The position numbers and the translations under genes are program-made. This document shows positions 46,810 to 57,399 of a stretch of DNA of 64,000 nucleotides, in pieces. The notes beneath the pieces are model-generated. The model was not told the DNA's origin, made no database searches, and saw nothing but the letters and a program-made list of their open reading frames with translations. Numbering within the stretch: the stretch's first letter is position 1; each line of letters starts with the position of its first letter. This stretch comes from Impatiens glandulifera (Eukaryota > Streptophyta > Magnoliopsida > Ericales > Balsaminaceae), in contig NC_061863.1 in assembly GCF_907164915.1 (NCBI RefSeq), positions 7,060,340 to 7,124,339 on the forward strand, written 5' to 3'.

Positions 46810-48748
46810 TAATTATTTTTCTTACATTGTCCAATACTAACTAGATGCATGTATAGGAGAAGATGAATATCGTTAGGTATACGGTAGGAAATAGGTTAGA
46901 AAATAAAAAAATGAATAGATCATTGATGAATCCCCAAAAGTGTAAAACCTATAATTTTTTATAAATGGTCAAATATTTGTAGTAGAGACTATCCTTTAGG
47001 TGGACACGTGTGACACAACATCGAGTCTCTTTCCCACGTGGCGGACACGTGTGACACAACATCAAGTCTCTATCCCAAGTGTAATCACGTACCGGACTAA
47101 AACAGAATCTCTAAGTCGACGTGTCAAAATGCAAAACATTTAATTTTCAGGTTTCACAAAATAAAACATAATGGCAACTCTTAAGCGAACTAAAATTAGT
47201 CTAAGTAGATAATCTGAAAAGAATTCTAGTTGGACCTGCCTTTTGGTCCTCAACCTCACTTCTTGTGATTTGAGATGAATGTATGTTACGAGTCAATTTT
47301 TGGGTCAATATGTGAAGTTACATAATATTTTAAATCCCATTAAGTTAATAAAAAAAAGTAAAATCTTTTCTCTTTTTAGACCATTGTCCTACATGCTACA
47401 ATAAATTAATTCAATTGTTGATCAATTATTCTCATCAGATTTGAAATCTTCATAATCTTGTTTGTAGATATAGACACTTATGATCAATAAACTAATTCAA
47501 TTTCACATGCATGTTATTATCAACTCTTCAAGGTTTTTCATATCCCTTTATTTGTTCTTCAAGGTTTTATTTGAAAACTGAAGAATTGGACAAAAAAAAT
47601 CAATTTGTTGGATTAAACAAATTAAACCATCACACTAACTGTCCAAAGCTCAAACCACACACCTTAATTATCTATTTATATAAAAGTAAAACCTAGACTT
47701 CGGATAGTAAGACACTTACGAGCTTGTTAACATGTGAGAATTCATTTGCAGTTGTGGTTGTATCATGGTCGGCCCTAAGGTGAGATGAGTTAGGCAATCA
47801 CCTAAGCCTTCACCTACCCGGCTCCCTAAAATAAAATAAAAAAAAAAATTAATTTATACCAGAATTGAACCATCAATCTTAATAGCACTACTAAAACATT
47901 TAACCCATTAATTTAAACATAATATAAGAAAAATATTTCTAAAATAAAAACTTGATGAAAATTGAACCCAAGACAAAATATACATTATTTATCTTAAAAA
48001 TCATTATATTAATATTATATTATATATTTTTTAAAATATTGGATAAATAAGCTTAATAGGTATTTGTTTTTGCGGGATTTAAGCCCGGTTGATCATATAC
48101 ATAGATTCACCCTTGAACAATAACCTTATATATCCAATAATTCATATTCGAAAAGTAATTAAGCAAATTTAAATAAAAAACAATATAATAATTACAAATA
48201 AATTACCTTATTAAATAAAAATGTTCAAATTAAATTGATATATTTATAAAAAAAAGATACATTACTAATCATAACATTTGTTAATATATTGAGTTTGAAT
48301 GAAATTAGTTCAATTATTTTAATAGATCCTCTCTCTCTATATGACTATAATAAATCAAACATTTTATATTGAAACCATATATTCGAACCCTATAATCAAC
48401 CGATAATATGTTTTTTCATTCGAATTAATTGATATAAATCACCCGTAATATATATGAAAAATATTACTTTATCAAATTTTTGTTTGTTTGTTTTTAAATA
48501 ATGAGTTATTTCTTAGATTAAGTTTAAAAAACTACATCGCACACATTTAAAAACTAGACTTAATTTGATTTCAAATCTGTTACATTTTATGCAATGACAA
48601 GTATACAAGGAACTAATGATGGATAATAAAAAGAAAAGAATAAATACTAAAAGAATGGACTAAACATAAAGATAAAGATGATTAAAATATTCTTAAAGTA
48701 AAAAAAAGCTAGTGTGAATTAAACATACAGAAATAATCTCACCACTAA
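46810..48748. other. Block B intergenic with G-box cluster
   Basis: 46810-47263 has no counterpart in block A, where it is deleted. 47264-48748 matches 24186-25870. A MITE-like GGTCGGCCCTAAGG stretch is at 47768. No gene is supported. The small open frame at 47511 has no features. Confidence 0.55.
47005..47051. promoter_or_regulatory. Cluster of three CACGTG G-boxes
   Basis: CACGTG at 47005-47010, 47035-47040 and 47046-47051. The first and third lie in a ~41-bp tandem duplication (GGACACGTGTGACACAACAT). This is the core bound by bZIP/bHLH factors and of ABA-response elements. No gene starts nearby. Confidence 0.5.
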
Positions 48749-49443
48749 GACCATTTCCAACCCATAAACTCATTCTCAAACTCAAAATGCAGTAAACATC
48801 ACATCAAATACTAATTCATCTCCAACCCAAAAACCCATTTCCAAACTCAAAAGAATATTCTTAAAATATTCCTTTCTTACACTAACTTTTTAACCTTATT
48901 AACTTTATCTATATATTTATTAACTTTACATATTTAACCTCAATCTTTTCTCATTCATTTAATAAAATTAATTATATATCAACAATTCATACCAACAAAT
49001 AATTCAATAATACATTTAAATAAACAAACATATTATATTAAAACAAATATTATTAATAAAAAAACATTAATGTATCAATTCAAGTATAATACAATTATAA
49101 AATTTTATTTATAAAATATAAAGTAAAAATATAAAATAAATTAAATAAAATATCAACTATAATACAATTTAATGATTTAATTAAAAAATATTATAACTTC
49201 TTATTTTAAAAGTGAAAAAAATAAGTTGAATGATCAATTTGTATTATAAATATTTACAGTTATATAAAAAAATAATAATAATAAAATAGATTAGAAGCCA
49301 TTTTGAAAAATTGCCAAAAATGGGGAGGAACAGTACCAGGTGGAGAGAGAATCAGTAAAACGCATATTGCGTTCAAGTATGGGATCCGGTTGGAGTAAGA
49401 ATGGGCACGCATAATGGGATTTGCGTGCCCGTTGGAGATGGTC
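48749..49443. mobile_element. PIF/Harbinger-type MITE (695 bp)
   Basis: Terminal repeats GACCATTTCCAAC and GTTGGAGATGGTC, with a TAA target duplication (48746-48748 and 49444-49446). Block A shows the empty site in the a2 promoter (CCACTAACATGG). TWA duplications and GACCATCTCCAAC-like ends are typical of Tourist/Harbinger MITEs. It sits in the b2 promoter, upstream of the TATA box. Confidence 0.85.
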
Positions 49444-49551
49444 TAACATGGAATATAATTATGACTATATGTACAGTATATATAAACTAGTTCACAATCC
49501 AAAATAAATAACTATAAAAAAACAATAATAATAAATTTATTAATTGGCCAA

Positions 49552-49872
49552 ATGTCTACAAGTGAATCACAAAATATCAAACCCACATCAGAGCAACAAT
49601 TTCCGGCCGCCAACAACAATTGCCAGTGCCGTAATTCCAAATTACCGGTGAAGCAGACCTACTACTACGGCGGTGGAATCCCTGTAGCCATGGCGGCGAA
49701 GCAATTGATTATCAGGGAGAAAGTAAAAGGGATTGTTCAGTCAATCACTACGGTGTTTTGCCATGACCACAATAATAATAATAATGCTGCTTCTGACGGC
49801 AACGGGCCCGTCCCCGTCGGACGCATTAATAGGGATAGGTGGTCACCTGAAAAACCCCGCACAACACAGTAG
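49552..49872 (+). CDS. Small Asn-tailed protein b2 (106 aa)
   Basis: Block B counterpart of a2. It shares SESQNIKPTSEQQFPAANNN, a Cys pair (QCRNSKLPVKQT), YYYGGGIPVAMAAK, the helix EKVKGIVQSITTVF and a CHDH motif, then five Asn. The C-terminus (AASDGNGPVPVGRINRDRWS) is longer than in b1 and shows what a2 had before its rearrangement. The TATA box is near 49477, and the Harbinger MITE lies just upstream. Function unknown. Confidence 0.6.
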   Translation: MSTSESQNIKPTSEQQFPAANNNCQCRNSKLPVKQTYYYGGGIPVAMAAKQLIIREKVKGIVQSITTVFCHDHNNNNNAASDGNGPVPVGRINRDRWSPEKPRTTQ

Positions 49873-50762
49873 TACCAGTGACATCGAAGATAAACCGGCT
49901 TTCAAGTATATATTTGGTGTTTAAAAATAATTATAGATAAAATATATATTTAGAGGTGATTATAATTTTTATGAAATTAATAATTAAAAGAATTATTTTT
50001 TATTTTCCCTCTAATTTTTATTTATCTTTTCAATATATATTTAAATATATATAATTAAAATATATAAATAGATTAAAATATTAGTTTGTATATATTAAAA
50101 ATAAAAATAATAGTTATATATGATAATTATATAATAGAGTAAATAGAAAATTATATTAATGAGAAATAATATATATATATATATATTAACTAGTTAAAAG
50201 ATATAATTTATTTTATTTTTTAAAAAAATTATTTATTATATTTATATAGATCAATTAATGAAAGAGAAATTAATAATAGATTATATGAGAAAGAAACCTT
50301 CTCCAAATCATTTGGTTATATATATATACTTTAGAGGGATATATATGTTTTTTAAAGATATTATTTTTTATCTCATCTTCATTTATGTTTGTGAATGGTT
50401 GGCTATTTGTTTTGAAAAAATGAAGTGGATGTGGATTGTGGAGTATAAATATGAGTATCCAACCATTGAATTATATATTTTCCTTGATATATCGTTGTAG
50501 AATATGTATGATTTGAGTGACTCAAATATTTTGAATGTTGAGTTAGATGAATCGGATAAAATTGAATCACATGAGAGTGGTTCGGAAGAAACTGAAGATG
50601 TAAGTGATTCATATTTCAGTACAAAGATGTTGAACATATATTAGGGGAAGAACAATTTGAAGATGACATGTTTTAGATTGGTAGCTAGTAAATTTTTTAT
50701 ATTATGGTATATTTTAATGAATATTAGGTGAATTTTATAATATGTTTTAATAAAAGAAAAAG
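49873..50762 (+). other. AT-rich tail of block B with a possible coding remnant
   Basis: Mostly AT-rich. A 46-residue acidic frame at 50504-50644 (LDESDKIESHESGSEETEDV) follows, in the same frame, an open stretch at 50258-50500 (single TAG between). It could be a transposase or gene remnant, but I recognise nothing. Confidence 0.3.
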
Positions 50763-51049
50763 GATAAACTCAACAAAAGATTCAATGAAAGTAGGTCCAC
50801 GAATCAACGTGGCATGACATGTGGGTAGGAGAGAGAAATTTTTCAAAATGTCCTGAAACGCTTATTTCAGGTTCCGAAACAGTTTCATAATGTCCCGAAA
50901 CGGTCATTTTGAGTCCCGAAATGGTAATTTCGGGGGAAAAAATCTTCCCAAAATGAGTGGTTTAGGGACCTGAAATGAGCGCTTTCGGAACGTGGGGACA
51001 ACCTGGCAGACCACGTCGGATTCGTGGATCTGCTTTCGTTGAGTTTATC
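50763..51049. mobile_element. MITE-like inverted repeat (287 bp)
   Basis: The left end GATAAACTCAACAAAAG and the right end TTTCGTTGAGTTTATC pair. Inner GTCCACGAATC/GATTCGTGGATC also pair. The core has CCGAAACGG/TTTCGGG motifs. It sits within short imperfect repeats of GGTATATTTTAATGAATATT. Confidence 0.65.
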
Positions 51050-52099
51050 ATTCATTTTAATAAATATTATGGTGAATATTATAGTATATTTTAATGTATA
51101 TTATGGTGAATTTTATGGTATATTTTAATGAATATTATGCTTAATTTTAGTGCAAAATAGATCTTGTATTACTTTCGTCACTAACGTTGTAAAATGAGCC
51201 AGCCTTAACGCAGATAGTAATTACTTATGGTTAAAGGAAAGTATTGCAATGATCAGCGCATAGAGTTAAACGAAAGTATTGCAAGGGTTAGCGTAGAAAG
51301 TTAAAAGAAAGTTCGCTTAATGCTAAAAATTTTGCAAAAATCTTCCCTAGAGTTGAAAAATATTTATTTAAAATGTCATTGAAATTGCATTAAAATCCAC
51401 ATTGACGGTTAAAGGAAATTAGTGCAAAACTTAGCCCAGATTAACGCTAAAATATGTTTAGAGCTAAGTTTGATTAAGTCTAAATAACAAAATTTTACCC
51501 GATAGTTGAAAAATATTTATTTAAAATTCACTTACGTTAAAATTTTTTACCCGCCGCCTTAAGTCCCCCTCCAAATCGTTTCATTTCCCAATGGGATAAA
51601 TGAAAATTTTAAGAGTCTAATTAAAGGATTGTCAAATTTAGAACTCTCCTAAATTGTTTTCGTTTGAAGAACTCTACTTATCATTTTTTATATTTAAGAC
51701 TATTCGTTAACGGTGTTAATATATAGGTAAGTTCTGTTAAATTATTTAACATGTTATTTTATTTATTTATTTACTTAATCTTTATTCACTTTTCAATCCC
51801 ATTTCCGTCATCTCCCACTCTCTCTTCCACCTTCAATCTCCCACTCTCTCTTCAACCTTCATCTCTACCCTCCAATTCTATCACCGTCACCTTCATCTTT
51901 CCTTTGGCCACCTCATTTTGCATCTTTTTCGATCGGCCTAACATCAATATTTTTTACAAGGCCTAGCATTTATCTATAATAATCTTACGATTGCAATGGA
52001 AGTCAAATTTTGTTTCCTATTCGGTACTATTTTCTTTAAAAAAAACAAATTATATTTATGAGTCAGTTGATTTTTTATAGGAATCTGTATATAACATAG
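51050..52099. other. Intergenic, no gene seen
   Basis: Short diverged repeats around 51180-51420 (GTTAAAGGAAAGTATTGCAA type) and a CT-rich stretch near 51800-51860. No coding support. Confidence 0.45.
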
Positions 52100-52309
52100 C
52101 TCGAGCGGTGTCAACACATCGATCTTGTCACTTTAGCGGTTGCTTATTATGAAAAGCTAAGAGGAAAATACGGCAAGGAAGAAGCCGTTCAAAGATCGGG
52201 TTGGCTTGTTGATAACAATCGGTGCAAGGCGCACATTATATTTAGTTCACGTCACTTCTGGTATCAAGCACCATGTAAACCTCTTTCGCCTGCCAATTCC
52301 GACTCGTGA
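52100..52309 (+). pseudogene. Possible exon remnant (69 codons)
   Basis: A GC-richer open frame after an acceptor-like TAG, with plausible coding composition (VAYYEKLRGKYGKEEAVQRS). No start codon or family is recognised. It could be a displaced exon. Confidence 0.25.
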
Positions 52310-52673
52310 TAAATACTCACTGCTTCCTTCACTTGTCCAAATTCAATATCGCGAGTAAATTCAAATTCATCTCAACCGACTTTAGATTCGATTGTGCGAT
52401 TCTTCTAATCGCTAGGTTTAACCGAGTCTGTAGCGATATAACTCGAACAGAGTCACGATGAAGTCGCAAGCTAAGCTGAGAGACTCATAGTCCTAGTAAT
52501 GAGATCGGTGAAGAGAGAATCGAGAATGTAGGTCAAAAAAAGAGAATAGGAGTTCCTCTGGGTAGAAATGGTGAAGAAGTTTAACCATGGAGTTTTCTTG
52601 ACAATCATTTGGAAGAAAAGAAGAATGGAGCGATTTATATGGAATACGGACAGATCAGGGAGAGATTCAAAAT
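52310..52673. other. Intergenic, no gene seen
   Basis: Moderate GC, no supported gene. It leads into the hexanucleotide array. Confidence 0.4.
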
Positions 52674-52944
52674 GGTGTAGGTGTAGGTGTAGGTGTAGGT
52701 GTAGGTGTAGGTGTAGGTGTAGGTGTAGGTGTAGGTGTAGGTGTAGGTGTAGGTGTAGGTGTAGGTGTAGGTGTAGGTGTAGGTGTAGGTGTAGGTGTAG
52801 GTGTAGGTGTAGGTGTAGGTGTAGGTGTAGGTGTAGGTGTAGGTGTAGGTGTAGGTGTAGGTGTAGGTGTAGGTGTAGGTGTAGGTGTAGGTGTAGGTGT
52901 AGGTGTAGGTGTAGGTGTAGGTGTAGGTGTAGGTATAGGTATAG
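52674..52944. repeat. (GGTGTA)n hexanucleotide array, ~43 copies
   Basis: Essentially pure GGTGTA repeats, ending in two GGTATA variants. All six frames stay open through it, producing spurious Cys-Arg, His-Leu and Pro-Thr repeat frames. Confidence 0.98.
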
Positions 52945-53200
52945 CCGGTCCCGGTGATTTGGGATGCCCCGGCTTAAAAAAAACATGATTTTTGATTGCT
53001 AAAGAAAATAATAAAAAAATAAGTTTGGTGAGGTTTGAACTCATGACAAAATGTTAATTTTATGTTTTCTTCCCAAACCACTAAGCTAAACTTATTTATG
53101 TTCAAAACATTATAACATTTTATTCTTTATTTTATTTAATGGGCTGCCCTGGGGCTTAGCCCAAGGGCTTGCTGGGCTTACCCAAGGCCCGGCCCTGAAT
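52945..53200. repeat. GC-rich repeat with GGGCTTAGCCC and GGCCCGGCCC motifs
   Basis: It begins near CCGGTCCCGG and ends GGCCCGGCCCTG, with a tRNA B-box-like GTTTGAACTC near 53034. It resembles plant MITE or SINE-like repeats ending in CAGGGCCGG, without a clear target duplication. Confidence 0.4.
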
Positions 53201-53997
53201 ATAGATATAAATATAGATATAAATATATCTGGAAAAAGGATTTTGTTGGTGCTGCAACTGTATGTGCATGAGGCAGAAGAAGAGATGAGTTATAAATTTA
53301 TCTTTTATTATCATTATAAATAAAAAAGATGATGTGATAAAAAAAGAATTGCGTGGACTCTAATTTACAAATATTTAAAGCAATAATTATGTAGACTCTA
53401 ATTTATAAATATTTAAAGCCATCTCGCCTCATTTGGCTAAAAATATACAAGTAGGAGCCCAATACGGCAAAGTTGAAAATTTGAGCTCATTTAATCAAAT
53501 GGTCTCAAGTTCAAGCCTCGTATGTTAATTGGGCCAATAAACAAATTAATTAGACAAAACAATTGAACATAAGAACCCTAAAATTAATAAAACATACTAA
53601 TTTACCATTATATTCACTATTCATAACCATTTACACTCTATCAAAATTAATAAGAATTTAATTATTCAGTATTAAAATATATATAATAATAATAATATAT
53701 TTCAATTTTGACTTATAAATTTATGTACGATTGAAAATAAACATTATAAATATTGACTATAAATAAAATCCCTTTATTAAGAAACAAATTAGTCATATTA
53801 GGTTGATTTTAAAAAATACAATCCTAAATTTATATTCTCTTTCTTTCAATTTTTAAAAAGTAAGCTTTCTTTTATTATTTTTCACCAACAAATTATTTCT
53901 AAGTTATTGTTTACAATCAGGATAATCCATTCTGGTTGTGTTTTGGATACACTAGTTTCAAAATGTATGTGGGGGCGGAAAGTGAAGTTAGACGTGG
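53201..53997. other. AT-rich intergenic, no gene seen
   Basis: Simple TAGATATAAATA repeats at 53199-53228. No coding support. Confidence 0.45.
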
Positions 53998-54076
53998 TTT
54001 AGGGTTTCTTAAATTGGCCCATTAACAATATTACGGCTCTATAAATAAGAATTTCGCATGTGAACATAAACCCTAA
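53998..54076 (+). promoter_or_regulatory. Telobox / site II / TATA promoter
   Basis: A reverse telobox (TTAGGGTTT, about 53999), site II core GGCCCA (54016-54021), TATAAATA (54040-54047) and AAACCCTAA (54068-54076) near the expected start site. This combination is characteristic of plant ribosomal-protein and snoRNA gene promoters. I find no clear downstream product. A 36-codon frame starts at 54363. Confidence 0.55.
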
Positions 54077-56198
54077 AAAAAAAATATTAAGACTCCTCCG
54101 CTCCATTTATTCTATTAATCTGACGCTCATTTCTTTTATATCAATTCATTCCCTCTAACAATCTCTGGATTATTTTTCTTATTCTATGTTTATATATATT
54201 AAAGGTATTTCCCTTTAACGGTGGTGTTAGTGAATATTCAATCCTAACCAACTAAACATTTTTGTTTTTCCCTATTTCAATGTATCGCGTCGCTCTTTCA
54301 TCGTCTTTTCTAATTTAGAATTCTGAAAGATTTTTTAAATTAGTCTTTAGATCGAGAAATAAATGCCAAGTTCTAATGCGTATGAAAACCTTGTCGATAC
54401 TCGTGGATCAGCTGTAATGAGTCCAAATTTTGGGAGAAATCCCAAATATAAATTTTATTCTTTGAATAATTGAGGTTTGTTTTTCTATAATTAAATTGGA
54501 AGTTTAAATTTTGTTCGTTCGCTACTTTAATTGATGAATTATTTCGTCTAAAGATATAGAATGAGTTTGGTTTATCCGTTTTTAATTTATTTTATTATGT
54601 TTTCATTTTAATTCTCAAGATGAATGTGTTTGATTATATATTGTGAATTGAGGTTAAAATCATATGTACACAATTCAATTTGCTAATTAAGATAATTTCA
54701 TGATAAATTAAAAAATTAAATAAGTTATAAATGATGATGTGGTTCAATTGGTAGTCTTATATGACACCAATTCTAGTCTTTGTCATTAGAAAAATGGTTC
54801 ATTTCATACTTTTATAGTAATGAATTTATTATAATTCTTATCTATTAAACTACCATAAATATAAATTTTATTAAATTTAAAAGTGACAATTAAAATATCA
54901 TTTAGTGTTTGATGGGTATATACAAAGTTAATATTTATTATTATTATTTATTCTATTTTATTTAAATTAATTCAGATCTGAAGTTTGATTTTCATTGAAG
55001 ATAATTATCCAATTGTTCACTTTTGTCTTCCTATCATCCGTTTTTACTCAATTATTTGAGCAATGTAAGCTCCCTAAATTCTCCTTTTATCTTTCAATCT
55101 TTTGTTTTCTAATGGAATTAAATAAGGTCTTTTTAAAATTCTAAAAATTGTTACAAGTTACAATGTTTTTGTTTAAAATATTTGTAACAATAATATTCTT
55201 TTATGAGGTCTCAAATTGACTAACACGGAATGTGCTTCCCAGATGATTTTCGACAAATTACAAGATAAACATTGAGAATCTGCAGCATAGAAAATCGAGA
55301 AGGTAATTTGAATGCTAGTCAATCGAAGCGACAAATGTCATCGGGTCTATTTCATCGCCGACATGTAATTAATTATATAAAGTTCAATTTGTTTGAGTGA
55401 TTATTCAAAATTTTAATTATTATGTATTAACTCCGTAGTAAATTATTATAAAATTTTAATTATTATGTATTAACTCCCATAGTTAATTATTATGTATTAA
55501 TTCAGATAATTTTAATATTTTTATTGATTATTCAAAATTTAATTAATTTAATTATTCGTGGACAAGTGATTAATTATGAGGAGTGAAAGGAAAATTAATG
55601 AGGAGTGAAAGGAAAACTAATTTTCCCAATTTATCAAATTGTCCCTCCAAGTCATTCAATCTTTCAAACTATTTTTCAGTCATTTCTCAACAATTATATA
55701 AGTTTAATTATTTTGGGACGACAAAGAATATCAATTTGATCCGCCTAGATTTTATTAAGAAGATAATAGTGTCTTCTTCTATGAATGAATGTTTGAAAAA
55801 TTGTAAGAAATCATATATGTATTGAAATATTTTAACAATACATTTTTTTTAATTAAAATTAGTGTTTAAAAGAAAAAAATATCAATTTTCTAAATTTAAA
55901 ATATATATATAAATTCTTTTAAATGCAAGTAAAAACTTTTACTTGTTAAATTTACGTTAAAAACAAGATATATAACATGTACATACCCAATTAGTTAATT
56001 AGTTTATTTTAACATATGAATTTATGAAAAATTCATTTAACATATATAATATAAAAATCTAGCTCATCTAAGCCTCTCCATCTATAAACGGTTAAAACAG
56101 TGTTAATTTTATTAATATTTCTCAATATATTGGGGACAACCATTTTTTATAATTTATTATTATTTTATTTTAGACATAATTTTTTTTTTCTCATATAG
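54077..56198. other. Intergenic, no gene supported
   Basis: AT-rich. It may hold a non-coding transcript driven by the promoter at 54.0 kb. The 80-codon frame at 55583 has no recognisable features. Near 55380-55500 a short AATTATTATGTATTAACTCC unit repeats. Confidence 0.45.
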
Positions 56199-56555
56199 GG
56201 AAATTGGATGAAATGACAATAAAAATTAAGTTATTTGCTATAAGTGCATAAATTTAAATGCGCGGGTAACATTTCCTCTTTTTTTTTGGACGATTTTGCC
56301 TATGTCGTAAGATGTTAACAATCGCGAGACGCAACCGGTATTCGCGTGACGCAATTTTTTATTTTTTTTTTAAAAAAAATTGTCTCGCGATTGCCGGTTG
56401 CGTTTCGCGAATGCTGGTTCACGCAACCAGAGGATGCGTAACGCAACATGAGCATTTTCGTCAAAAAAAATGTGTCACCAACGTATTTAATTTTTATGCG
56501 CTGACACATGTAGCAAATAACTCAATTTTTTATTTCAATTTATCAAATTTCCGTG
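56199..56555. mobile_element. MITE with CpG-rich nested hairpins
   Basis: The left TIR (GGAAATTGGATGAAATGAC...AAGTTATTTGCTATA) pairs with the right end (TGTAGCAAATAACTCAATTTTTT). The core (56318-56460) is CpG-rich, with inverted ATCGCGAGACGCAACCGG and CCGGTTGCGTTTCGCG segments. It ends about 75 bases before the TATA box of the next gene. Confidence 0.65.
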
Positions 56556-56628
56556 GTCCAAATGGTTAGATTTCTCGAATTTGTGACATTATTTTTTTGT
56601 TGTTATTTTAGTTATATTTTTCCGATAA

Positions 56629-56848
56629 TTATATATACAAAGAAAATTATAATTGAAACTCTGAAAGGGTCCATTCTCTCTCTGAACTGCAAATCCGTCA
56701 TCGACGCCGCTGGCAATGGAAATGGAAATGGAAATTCCTTTTTCCAATTTCCACTCAGATGAACCCTAAACTCTTTTCCGATCCGCCTGACCGTTTCTCG
56801 CCTCCCGAATTCTATATGTTCTTCTTCTTCTTCTTCCTCAACTTATGA
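56629..56848 (+). promoter_or_regulatory. TATA, leader and uORF of secreted-protein gene
   Basis: TATATATACAAAG near 56629 precedes a CT-rich leader. A 29-codon upstream ORF (56759-56848, MNPKLFSDPP...) ends in TGA at 56846, overlapping the first main-frame ATG (56845) as ATGA. Confidence 0.55.
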
Positions 56849-57399
56849 TTCTCCTTTATCTTCACAATCAAATTATGATGATCAGACTTCAAATCACTGT
56901 TGCCGTCGCCGTCATCGTCTTCTTCATGTTCACCTTAACTTCTGCTCGTTCACCGTTACAACTCCTTACAAGCACCGATCCATCAGAATCTGATCTCATC
57001 AACTTATTATTACATCATCAATCTGATCATACTACTAATCCGATCAAGATCTCGACAGATTCAGAGAACAAATCCGAAACATCCTACATGCCTTTAACTT
57101 TAGTTAGATTCCGAGCGGTGAATCGTCATTTCAGGCCGTACACACTTCGTCACCGTAAGAGAAGATGTCAACACTCGATGAAGCCTCATACTATGATAGA
57201 TCCTAGATCCAGATACCGTGGCGGTGTAATTTCTTTTGGTCATGATATGGTGTTCGTTGGCGAGAACCGGAATTTGAATCGAAAGGGAATGCATGTTCAT
57301 GAGGAATTGAGTAGGTTTGATATTAGAGATCAAAAAATGAAAAGTGGAAGCGGTTTTCTGAAGGGATTTCGAAAGTTTCTGAAGCAATTTGAATTTTGA
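56845..57399 (+). CDS. Small secreted plant protein of unknown function
   Basis: The 184-residue frame has a hydrophobic signal peptide (MIRLQITVAVAVIVFFMFTL, ending near SARS), so the ATG at 56875 or 56878 may be the real start rather than 56845. After a variable acidic linker comes a basic block LTLVRFRAVNRHFRPY, an Arg/His/Cys-rich region (RHRKRRCQH) and ISFGHDMVFVGEN. I recall this arrangement from conserved secreted plant proteins of unknown function (pattern L.L..FR.VNR.F ... YG.DM). The C-terminus is basic (FLKGFRKFLKQFEF). Single exon. No enzyme motif is seen. Confidence 0.75.
   Translation: MILLYLHNQIMMIRLQITVAVAVIVFFMFTLTSARSPLQLLTSTDPSESDLINLLLHHQSDHTTNPIKISTDSENKSETSYMPLTLVRFRAVNRHFRPYTLRHRKRRCQHSMKPHTMIDPRSRYRGGVISFGHDMVFVGENRNLNRKGMHVHEELSRFDIRDQKMKSGSGFLKGFRKFLKQFEF

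Noticed and set aside
50258..50500. 80-residue hydrophobic open frame
   Set aside because: Composition follows the AT-rich (TATA) DNA. It is kept only as a possible remnant with the following acidic frame.
52674..52944. Interstitial telomere
   Set aside because: The unit is GGTGTA, not TTTAGGG or a known plant telomere variant.
52471..53044. Long Cys-Arg, His-Leu and Pro-Thr repeat open frames
   Set aside because: They are translations of the (GGTGTA)n array in different frames, and the non-repetitive ends show no coding signal.
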